DNA of 15,308 nt from assembly GCA_964429075.1 (NCBI GenBank), contig CAYSBA010000004.1:1-15308 (forward strand), read 5' to 3'. Below, in pieces: positions 1-6,883 of the stretch. Within the stretch, counting starts at the first letter, position 1. Every line of letters starts with the position of its first letter. Source of the DNA: CAYSBA01 sp964429075 [NCBI: uncultured bacterium] (lineage in GTDB: Bacteria > CAYSBA01). The position numbers were made by a program, and so were the translations under genes. The notes below the pieces were generated by a model. It was not told the origin of the DNA and ran no database searches. It saw only the letters and a program-made list of their open reading frames with translations.

Positions 1-1117
1 AGTTAAGTAGTTCTAAGATACTCTCCTCATCAGCCCTTTTGTGGATGTAAACAGAACAAACAGTATCTTTGAGGTCAACAAGTTGTATGAGTGCAAAGTT
101 GCCATCTATAGATATATTTTTATAGTCAATGAATTTGAAAGGGACCATACCTCCCTCAACCAATATGGATGATCTGTATAATAAAATCCTGTCGATCAGG
201 TGATGTTTCAGAAGATTTGATATTATTCTTCTGCCACCTTCTACAAAAAGATTGTATATACCAATATCATACAGTCTGCTTACGAGATCAAATAGATCGA
301 TTTTTCTGCCATTCTTTTTACACTGTATCAGAGTGCACCCAAGGTCTTTAAGATATTTCTGTCTCTCAATAGGGGCATCTTCTGTATGGACAATGATGAG
401 TTTATCTGATGGATCTTTCAACAGGGTTGAGTTGTCAGGTATTTTTAAAAGAGTATCAAGTACTATCTTTCTGGTATCTGTTTTATACTCAGGATATCTA
501 ACACTTAGTGAAGGATTATCTTTTATTACTGTACCGATACCGACCATAATACCGTCTGATGTTGCTCTCCATCTCTGTAGATCACGCCATGCAAGCTCTG
601 ATGAGTGCCAGAAATTAAAAGAATCATGGAAAGATGAGGCTCCATCTAAGGTTGTTGCAATGTGTACTGTGATAAGCGGTCTTTTTTTTAGTTTTGCAAA
701 GAAATATGGCCGATTTATTGATATTGACCTGACTTGATTGATACCAGATATAACATCAACACCTGCACTGACCAGTCTGTAATAGCCCCTCCCTGATACT
801 CTTGGATCTGGATCAAAGGTTGCAAAGACAACCCTTTTTATACCACGTGAAATGATCAATTTACTGCAGGGTGGTGTGTTGCCATGATGGTCACAGGGTT
901 CAAGGTTTAAAACCAATTCTGCACCTTCTGCATTCTGCACCTTTGAAAGACACTCGGCTTCTGCATGCTCAGTCCCCGGACCTCTATGATAACCCCGAGC
1001 AACAATTACTCCATTTTTTAACAGTATCGCACCCACCTTTGGATTTGGTCCAGTCTTTAAAATGTATCGTTCTGCTATATCGAGTGCATGATTAATAAGA
1101 TAGTTGTATTTATTCAT
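1..1117 (-). CDS. ribD: RibD, bifunctional riboflavin deaminase/reductase (3' end cut by window edge)
   Basis: RibD carries out two successive steps of riboflavin synthesis in the cytoplasm: deamination of the 2,5-diaminopyrimidine intermediate, then NADPH-dependent reduction of its ribosyl side chain. I translated the minus strand from ATG at 1117-1115 and found 372 open codons to the left edge with no stop, close to the usual RibD length of about 360-400 residues, so little is missing. The N-terminal deaminase domain (about 1-145) has the zinc motif HAE at 51-53 and the PCxHxG.TPPC motif with C75 and C84; residue 80 is Asn where Arg/Lys is usual. The reductase domain (about 146 on) has the expected TLDGA near 156-160, an RA.SDGI.VG.GTV block, an NPSLSVR segment and a late VEGG motif. 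The start lies inside the end of nrdR (8-nt overlap), which suggests translational coupling. Identification is firm. Confidence 0.95.
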   Translation of the reverse strand, partial: MNKYNYLINHALDIAERYILKTGPNPKVGAILLKNGVIVARGYHRGPGTEHAEAECLSKVQNAEGAELVLNLEPCDHHGNTPPCSKLIISRGIKRVVFATFDPDPRVSGRGYYRLVSAGVDVISGINQVRSISINRPYFFAKLKKRPLITVHIATTLDGASSFHDSFNFWHSSELAWRDLQRWRATSDGIMVGIGTVIKDNPSLSVRYPEYKTDTRKIVLDTLLKIPDNSTLLKDPSDKLIIVHTEDAPIERQKYLKDLGCTLIQCKKNGRKIDLFDLVSRLYDIGIYNLFVEGGRRIISNLLKHHLIDRILLYRSSILVEGGMVPFKFIDYKNISIDGNFALIQLVDLKDTVCSVYIHKRADEESILELLN

Positions 1118-1562
1118 CCTTCAGGGTATCCACTTCTGTTTTGAATTCATCAATATCTTCAAAATTTTTATATACACTTGCAAACCTTACGTATGCCACC
1201 TTATCCAGAACCTTAAGTCTCTCCATCACAAGCTCTCCAATTAAGATACTCTCAATCTCCTTTTTGCCGGAAGATCTTATATTTTCTTCAATCCTGTTTA
1301 CGAGGTCTTCGATCTGGTATATTGATACAGGTCTTTTCTGGCATGCTATTTGAATACCCCTTATAATCTTGTCTCGAAGGTAGGGCTCCCTTCGCTTGTC
1401 ACGTTTTATAACGACCGGGAATTGCTCCTCAACCCTTTCAAAGGTTGTAAACCTCTGATTACAACCTTCACACTCCCTCCTCCTCCTGACAGTGTTAGCT
1501 TCCCTATTCAGCCTTGAATCAATAACCCTTGTTTCTGGGTGATTACAGTATGGACATCTCAT
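1110..1562 (-). CDS. nrdR: NrdR, transcriptional repressor of ribonucleotide reductase genes
   Basis: NrdR is a nucleotide-sensing repressor that binds NrdR boxes upstream of ribonucleotide reductase operons. The 150-residue product has the usual family length. It has an N-terminal zinc ribbon with C3/C6 (CPYC) and C31/C34 (CEGC), the family signature RRRREC just before the second pair, and RFTTFERVE after it. The ATP-cone domain follows (about 49-139), with VIKRDKRREPY at its start and the conserved VAYVRFASVYKNF segment near the end. The start ATG is preceded by AAAGGG (1572-1577), 9 nt upstream. The gene ends within the start of ribD, a linkage seen in many bacteria. No ribonucleotide reductase gene is visible here, so its targets lie elsewhere. 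Confidence 0.97.
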   Translation of the reverse strand: MRCPYCNHPETRVIDSRLNREANTVRRRRECEGCNQRFTTFERVEEQFPVVIKRDKRREPYLRDKIIRGIQIACQKRPVSIYQIEDLVNRIEENIRSSGKKEIESILIGELVMERLKVLDKVAYVRFASVYKNFEDIDEFKTEVDTLKDE

Positions 1563-1592
1563 AATCCTTTGCCCTTTATAAATGTCCTTAAA

Positions 1593-1621
1593 TACTTATT
1601 ACATCCAGTATTCTTTTGCAA
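1593..1621 (-). promoter_or_regulatory. Candidate sigma70-type promoter for nrdR-ribD
   Basis: Reading leftward, TTGCAA (1616-1621) is followed after 17 nt by TAAGTA (1593-1598), which would put the transcript start about 24 nt before the nrdR ATG. The match is moderate. The arms AATACT (1591-1596) and AGTATT (1607-1612) lie across the -10 and spacer and could form an operator. This is inference from motif and position only. Confidence 0.35.
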
Positions 1622-1658
1622 GATAGACTGATAATCATAAGTTTTAGCTATATACATC

Positions 1659-1687
1659 TTGTAAAAAAAACTGTATTGTAATAGTAT
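1659..1687 (+). promoter_or_regulatory. Candidate sigma70-type promoter for the seven-gene envelope operon
   Basis: TTGTAA (1659-1664), a 17-nt spacer and TAGTAT (1682-1687) form a reasonable sigma70-like promoter. Transcription would begin near 1694, leaving about 27 nt of leader before the ATG at 1721. This fits choosing 1721 over the upstream in-frame ATG at 1688, which would fall before the transcript start. No second gap large enough for a clear internal promoter exists before 11878. Confidence 0.5.
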
Positions 1688-1696
1688 ATGACTATT
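1680..1696. repeat. Inverted repeat overlapping the -10 of the operon promoter
   Basis: AATAGT (1680-1685) and ACTATT (1691-1696) are perfect 6-bp arms around a 5-nt centre. The repeat covers the proposed -10 box and start point, where a repressor site would be expected. It is short and AT-rich, so chance is possible. Confidence 0.3.
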
Positions 1697-1710
1697 CATA
1701 ATTATAAAAA

Positions 1711-1715
1711 GGAGG
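1711..1715 (+). promoter_or_regulatory. Strong ribosome binding site deciding the start of the PHP lipoprotein
   Basis: GGAGG lies 5 nt upstream of the ATG at 1721, within the longer A-rich stretch AAAAAGGAGGAAG. The alternative in-frame ATG at 1688 has no comparable site, and starting there would place a charged, polar stretch before the signal sequence. Confidence 0.8.
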
Positions 1716-1720
1716 AAGCA

Positions 1721-4588
1721 ATGTCAGCAAAGAGAATAAGATCATTCTGTTTCCTTTTTACTGTTGTTGCTATCTTTTCTTCTTGCAAGAAAAAAAAGGA
1801 TTCCGGTGTCAATTTTGGTCAGATAGATGATAGTAATAAAAAGAGCATACTCGGATGGGGTGAGGCAGCACAGGGTATGGTTGGTGACTACTACATAGAC
1901 AACGGAATTATCAGAGTCATAGTACAAAAACCAAATAGAGACATCGGACCCTGTCCCTATGGTGGGACACCTGTGGACATGTTTTATATTGACAATAGCA
2001 GCATATCAGGCTTTGATGAGTTTGGCGAGGTAATTCCCCTTATTGATGCTGCCCTAACAGTCGATTTCGAAACAGTAGAGTTTAATGAGGGTGAAGATGA
2101 TCAGGGTCCATACGGAGAGATTGTAGCTACAGGATACGATACAATCTGGGATTTTGTAAACATTGCAACAGTCCTTCCTGGAATGTCAGACCTCATTCAC
2201 TATGATACTAACGCCGATCTTCCAATAAAGGTTACCGCACACTACAGATTGAGAAAAAATCGTGAATATCTCGATGTCATCTACACAATCCAAAATCTCT
2301 CGGATAGCAACTTAGATATGTCTGTAGGAATTGTTGCAGATACTGGTGGAAGCATGGAGGTATTTTCTCCAACAAGGGGATTCAAACAGATGAGTGTCAA
2401 CGATCTTATGGCTGGCCTTGATGCCGTAGAATGGTTTGCCCATCTGGGGCGGGGTATAGGTTATTCCTTTGTCCCCTTCAACTTTAAAGAAAATAACAGT
2501 CTTACAACACCTATAAGTGAGGCTGCAATTACGGTTGCCGGGGTCTCTGTTGCAGTGATTGGATATAAAAAGACCCTTGATGCACTTACTAACAAATCGG
2601 ATTTTGTTTTGCCTGCAAATGGCCAGAAAGAATATGGCTTCAGGATATACGCTGGTAAAAAGGATATAGCATCATTATATTCAAAGATCTTGAATGATAG
2701 GGACATAGATGGTGTGAGAGTTGAAGGCAGTGTGGTTGATCCTGATGGTAATCCTGTTTCTGGTACCAGGATCGCTCTCGTTACCTCTGAAAATGTGGTA
2801 AAAACGGTATTTGAATCTGATAGTGATGGTAAATTTTCTGGACTTGTAGATCCCGGTACATACACAATGATATGTGATCATCTTGAGAGAGGGCAACAAC
2901 AAAAAGAACTTGAAGTAAAGAAAGGAATGTCCTCTGTGAAATGTGAACTTCCATCATCTGGTAGAGTTATGCTATCGGTTACCCAAAAGGATGGTACACC
3001 AACTCCGTGTAATATCACGGTTTATGGGGCTGATGATAGAAACAGGGATACAAGGCTTCGTGATGTTGCAAAAGGAAAGGGACATTTTCCTGAAGGTGTT
3101 GTAACAGTAGTACACATGCTGGAATGCGATTCTGGAGTATCAGGTGCAATAAACCTTGCTGCTGGTAGATACAGAGTGGTGGTTTCGCGTGGGCCTGAGT
3201 TTACTATAGTGGATAAGGTTGTGGACCTTAATGAAGGAGATTCTCTTACAATTTCCGGTACATTAGAGCGGGTTGTCGATACCTCTGGATACATAGCATC
3301 AGACCTGCATGTGCATAGTATTAACTCCCCTGACAGTCCAACAACATTAGAACAGCGAATTGCATCCTTTGTGGCAAATGGAATGGAGGTTATTGTATCT
3401 ACAGATCACGACTATGTTACCGATTATGCACCTGTCATAAAAGAACTAAATGTGTCTCCCTACATCACTTCTGTAATTGGTGAAGAGATCACCACCTGGG
3501 ATTATGGCCATTTCAATGCATATCCACTTATTATAGATCCAAACTCTCCCTCTCATGGAGCAGTCGACTGGGCAGGCGGAAGAGGCCCTGGTCTTACGCC
3601 TCAAGAGATATGGAACAAGGCAAGAGAAAAGGGTGCAGAGATCATACAGGTCAACCATCCCAGACACCCTTCAGGGGGGGCTGCTTTCCAACAATACTTC
3701 AATAGGGTTGGATTTACTGTAGATCCTGATAACGATTTTATTGGTTCAGATCCTGACAGGATGCCCTTTACCCCACAAGAATTGAGGATGCCAGAAGGTG
3801 CAGAAATGCTATCCTTTGATTTTGATACCTTTGAAATCTACAACGGCTTTCATGTAAAGGATGCCAATAAAGATGGGATCTTAGAAGATGAGAATGTAGA
3901 TCTAAATCTAAGGGCATGGTTTGACATGCTCTCCTTTGGGATAATAAAAACTGCTGTTGCCGTTACAGATACGCACTCACCCTTTTTGGATTTTCCAGGA
4001 TTCCCGAGGACATATGTGGGAGTTGATAATGATGATCCACAGACAATTGAAGAATCTGATTTTATCTCTGGTTTAAAAGACAGAAGAGATGCAATAATGA
4101 CAAATACACCCTTTATAAGGGTTACCGATCCTGATGGTAACAATCTAATTGGTAAGACAATTACTGTTGATCCATCAAGTGTAGTTATGCATGTGGATAT
4201 TCAGTCACCAGCATGGGCAGGTGTTGATACACTTGAGGTATTCATAAACAAAATCTATAAGATCCCAGAAGAACAGGAAGATAAGTTTATGAATCCTCAG
4301 ATAGTCATTTCCCTCGATGATACTATGGGTGGACTGGAAAATGATAAACTCTGGCACTATGTGATTGATGTAGATCTATCTGAGTATGTTCAGCAGGATT
4401 CATGGGTTGTGTTTAGAGTATCAGGTATGAATTATTCAATCTTTCCTGTGGTATTTGAAGATATCTCTGCTGATCCAGAAGATATCATATCCGGCAATGC
4501 GGATAATGAGGGCATATTCCCGATGGCTATAACAAATGCAATCCTGTTAGATACTGATGGCAACGGAAGGTTTGATCCACCGTATTAA
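1721..4588 (+). CDS. CehA/McbA-family PHP-domain metallohydrolase, predicted lipoprotein
   Basis: This 955-residue protein is predicted to be an exported lipoprotein with a C-terminal PHP-type metal-dependent phosphoesterase domain. The signal sequence ends at C22 (IFSSC), followed by four lysines. Residues about 30-320 are a beta-rich region I cannot assign. Residues about 335-388 resemble a carboxypeptidase-regulatory-like (beta-sandwich) domain. The PHP domain (about 525-790) has DLHVHS (H530, H532), TDHD (D562-D564), GEE (E588, E589), GHFN (H597), NHPRHP (H646, H649) and DTH (D750, H752), so the metal ligands look complete. EF-hand-like acidic loops occur at 714-724 and at the extreme C-terminus (944-952, DTDGNGRFD). 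Family members characterised elsewhere hydrolyse carbamate or phosphoester substrates; the substrate here cannot be told. It is the first gene of the operon, 17 nt before the next. Confidence 0.85.
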   Translation: MSAKRIRSFCFLFTVVAIFSSCKKKKDSGVNFGQIDDSNKKSILGWGEAAQGMVGDYYIDNGIIRVIVQKPNRDIGPCPYGGTPVDMFYIDNSSISGFDEFGEVIPLIDAALTVDFETVEFNEGEDDQGPYGEIVATGYDTIWDFVNIATVLPGMSDLIHYDTNADLPIKVTAHYRLRKNREYLDVIYTIQNLSDSNLDMSVGIVADTGGSMEVFSPTRGFKQMSVNDLMAGLDAVEWFAHLGRGIGYSFVPFNFKENNSLTTPISEAAITVAGVSVAVIGYKKTLDALTNKSDFVLPANGQKEYGFRIYAGKKDIASLYSKILNDRDIDGVRVEGSVVDPDGNPVSGTRIALVTSENVVKTVFESDSDGKFSGLVDPGTYTMICDHLERGQQQKELEVKKGMSSVKCELPSSGRVMLSVTQKDGTPTPCNITVYGADDRNRDTRLRDVAKGKGHFPEGVVTVVHMLECDSGVSGAINLAAGRYRVVVSRGPEFTIVDKVVDLNEGDSLTISGTLERVVDTSGYIASDLHVHSINSPDSPTTLEQRIASFVANGMEVIVSTDHDYVTDYAPVIKELNVSPYITSVIGEEITTWDYGHFNAYPLIIDPNSPSHGAVDWAGGRGPGLTPQEIWNKAREKGAEIIQVNHPRHPSGGAAFQQYFNRVGFTVDPDNDFIGSDPDRMPFTPQELRMPEGAEMLSFDFDTFEIYNGFHVKDANKDGILEDENVDLNLRAWFDMLSFGIIKTAVAVTDTHSPFLDFPGFPRTYVGVDNDDPQTIEESDFISGLKDRRDAIMTNTPFIRVTDPDGNNLIGKTITVDPSSVVMHVDIQSPAWAGVDTLEVFINKIYKIPEEQEDKFMNPQIVISLDDTMGGLENDKLWHYVIDVDLSEYVQQDSWVVFRVSGMNYSIFPVVFEDISADPEDIISGNADNEGIFPMAITNAILLDTDGNGRFDPPY
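3674..3680 (+). repeat. Seven-G homopolymer inside the PHP coding region
   Basis: A run of seven G residues encodes part of the glycine stretch just after the NHPRHP metal-binding motif. The frame is intact here, but the run could slip in replication or be misread in sequencing. A single-base change would remove the DTH ligands and the C-terminus. Confidence 0.5.
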
Positions 4589-4605
4589 TAAATCAAATTC
4601 TAACT

Positions 4606-5631
4606 ATGATAAAAAGGGGACAGGGTGCTATTGTTGTTGTTATACTTTTATGTCTGAATCATACCCTTGCATATTCAGGATATGACCCTGAAGGTTTTGT
4701 TGTACTATCAGATCAAAGGGATATAGAGCTTCCAAAAGAAATAACCACAAAAACTGGATTTACACCATGTTCAAAAATCCTTCGAGATCGGTTTTATCCT
4801 GATAAAAATAGGCTCAAGGAGGCCAAATTAAACTACTCAAAATCTTTGAAAGAGTTTCTTAACCTGAAGTATAATGATGCGATAAATCATCTTTCATCTA
4901 CACTCAAACTTGCAACAGAGGCAGGAGCAGATGGCTTTTATATCTACAAAAATTCCCTTGTGTTGCTTATTAAGATTTATTTAATGCAACACAGAGAGAT
5001 AGATGCCCTTTCTGCTGCCTATCTTCTCTCAATCCTTGATGGAAAGGATGTATGGGAAAACACAAATCTTTCGCCAGAGGAGAGAAGGACTATTTTTTTA
5101 TTGTGGCAGGACAGACTTTCTGAACTCAGATTAAGTCCCATTTTGAAAAATCCTGGTGAATTCAAGTTATTCATCTTTGGTAAAATAAGGATCTACCCCT
5201 CGTCAAAGATGCCGTCAGGGTATATCCTTCCCATAATGGCCTATACAGAAAATGGAGATATTATTATGAAAAAGGTAACAGTTGGCCATAATCATGTAAT
5301 CTTTGATAACCTTGATAAAATATTAACTGGTGGAAGGCTTGTATGCCTTTTAAATAGGTTTCCTGATAAAAGGGCTATTTCAGACCTTGAAAGAAGAGAG
5401 ATCAGATCTTTTTACTGGCTGCAAGACAGTAGACATCTTGACCTCTATTCAACAAGATCAAAAAGATTGTTGGAAAGAGCAGACCTCTCTAAAGATAGCA
5501 AAAAAGCAACCACAGGATTTGGGGCAATTGCTGCCATCACATCCTTTATTGTATCAGCAATAGTACTGATAGGAGTGGTGTTTATACCGGACAAAAACAG
5601 GGTAGGGATAATTGTTAAACATCCAGAATAA
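4606..5631 (+). CDS. Exported protein of unknown function with TPR-like helices and C-terminal membrane segment
   Basis: I do not recognise this 341-residue protein. It has an N-terminal signal peptide (positive MIKR, then hydrophobic to about residue 20, likely cut after A22). A helical region at about 65-145 looks like one or two TPR-type repeats (LKEAKLNYSKSLKEF and AINHLSS). A beta-rich part at about 185-255 includes FKLFIFGKIRIYP, and residues about 305-327 form a hydrophobic segment followed by a short basic tail. With a cleaved signal, the body would sit in the periplasm, anchored by the C-terminal helix. The ATG lacks a clear ribosome binding site and lies 17 nt after the previous stop. 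The mature part has two cysteines. Position within the operon ties it to the lipoproteins around it; a scaffold role is only a guess. Confidence 0.75.
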   Translation: MIKRGQGAIVVVILLCLNHTLAYSGYDPEGFVVLSDQRDIELPKEITTKTGFTPCSKILRDRFYPDKNRLKEAKLNYSKSLKEFLNLKYNDAINHLSSTLKLATEAGADGFYIYKNSLVLLIKIYLMQHREIDALSAAYLLSILDGKDVWENTNLSPEERRTIFLLWQDRLSELRLSPILKNPGEFKLFIFGKIRIYPSSKMPSGYILPIMAYTENGDIIMKKVTVGHNHVIFDNLDKILTGGRLVCLLNRFPDKRAISDLERREIRSFYWLQDSRHLDLYSTRSKRLLERADLSKDSKKATTGFGAIAAITSFIVSAIVLIGVVFIPDKNRVGIIVKHPE

Positions 5632-6883
5632 AAAGATAAAATTGTCATTACTGATATTTCTATCTATGGTAATTGTCTCATGCTACAGAGGGACCACCGT
5701 TGTGATTGAGCCACATCTATCTGAGGAGCTGTCATATCTCAAAGATATAAACACAGATGTCGATATTTTTTTAAGATGTAACAATAAAGTCTTAAAAGAT
5801 AGTGCTATATTAGACAAAGATTTTACAGTAGATTGCCCTACAGAGATTGCAGATATGGCTATTCAATTTAAGGATAACAACGGTAGGGTGGTTGCAGAGG
5901 GCTCAATAAAGGATATCAAATTGACTGAAGAGACAGTACGTATTTCAATTCCCATTGTACCGTACAAGAAATTTGGACATTTTATCATTCCTGATCTCAC
6001 TATTACTGATGTTTGTGATTGCACATTTAAAGACGGGAAGCTCTTGGTTTACAGTAAAAGAGACAAATCTATAGCCCTTATTGATCCATACTCTTTGAAT
6101 CTTTTAGAAAAAAAAGAGTTGGCATTAGGGAAAAGTAATGCCAGGACAGATGGCAATCTTTACTGGTGGGATGGTAAATCTCTATGGAGTATAGGACCTG
6201 ATCTTTCCCTTTTAACAAAGACCATAAATGTTCCTGATAATGCTTCTGTATGTTTTGCAGAGGATGGAGATGTTGTAGTAAGCGGAGGAAAGATAAATGG
6301 AGAGACAATAACAGATATAACATTCTATAATAGGGATGGCAGAATAAAAAGTGTATCAGATATGATTGTTCCGCGCTACGATCATGGAAGTATCATTTTT
6401 GATAACAGATTAATAGTACTTGGTGGAGTTGATTCAGAGTCATCAAAGACACTTGAAATTCTGACACTTGATAATACATCCCATAAAAAGATATATCTTT
6501 CTGTTACATTTGAAAAAGAGATCAATCTTATACCCCTGAACAACAGACTATTGTTGCTCGGTCTTAGTGATAATGATTCATTTGAGAGTCTTTTGTTTGA
6601 TCCAAAGAATATCACCTTTGAAAGTACAGAGATACAGGAAAGACATAACTACGACACTGTGATTGGTGACAACTATGTATATCTTACAGGAGGTTTTAAT
6701 AGATTTGGTAATCCATATGACTCGGTATTAAAGATAGACAAGATCCACTTTCTGCAGAAGGAGATCTTTAATGAAGGACACACTTCAATGTGTGGTTGCC
6801 CAGGTTATTGGGACCATCTTATCATCATTGAGACTAATAACAGGATTGCTTTCTTTGAGCCTGATCCTTGGTGGCTGTATTAA
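5612..6883 (+). CDS. Kelch-repeat beta-propeller lipoprotein
   Basis: This 423-residue product begins at TTG (5612), inside the last 20 nt of the preceding gene, with a weak GTAGGG upstream; no ATG precedes the signal sequence. The lipobox ends at C24 (VIVSC). A small N-terminal domain (about 30-115, with C56 and C75) is followed by a propeller (about 128-420). Kelch-like blades show double glycines at 225-226, 271-272 and 360-361, each followed by a variable loop, with a degenerate blade (LLLLGLSDND) between. Cysteines C135/C137 (CDC) at the propeller start and C394/C396 (CGC) at its end might pair to close the ring. Kelch propellers usually bind proteins or glycans; no enzyme motif is seen. 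The last 113 nt are also read in another frame by the next gene. Confidence 0.8.
   Translation: MLNIQNKKIKLSLLIFLSMVIVSCYRGTTVVIEPHLSEELSYLKDINTDVDIFLRCNNKVLKDSAILDKDFTVDCPTEIADMAIQFKDNNGRVVAEGSIKDIKLTEETVRISIPIVPYKKFGHFIIPDLTITDVCDCTFKDGKLLVYSKRDKSIALIDPYSLNLLEKKELALGKSNARTDGNLYWWDGKSLWSIGPDLSLLTKTINVPDNASVCFAEDGDVVVSGGKINGETITDITFYNRDGRIKSVSDMIVPRYDHGSIIFDNRLIVLGGVDSESSKTLEILTLDNTSHKKIYLSVTFEKEINLIPLNNRLLLLGLSDNDSFESLLFDPKNITFESTEIQERHNYDTVIGDNYVYLTGGFNRFGNPYDSVLKIDKIHFLQKEIFNEGHTSMCGCPGYWDHLIIIETNNRIAFFEPDPWWLY
6758..6763 (+). promoter_or_regulatory. Ribosome binding site for the PKD lipoprotein, buried in the Kelch gene
   Basis: AAGGAG lies 7 nt before the ATG at 6771. It is one of the best Shine-Dalgarno matches in the operon and the main support for this start, despite the long overlap with the preceding gene. 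Confidence 0.65.

Noticed and set aside
252-737. 161-codon plus-strand frame across ribD
   Set aside because: The minus strand here encodes RibD with all its motifs. The plus frame has no recognisable domain and is an antisense shadow.
1688-1720. ATG at 1688 as start of the PHP lipoprotein
   Set aside because: It lacks a ribosome site, lies before the predicted transcript start, and adds a polar stretch in front of the signal sequence. ATG 1721 has GGAGG at good spacing.
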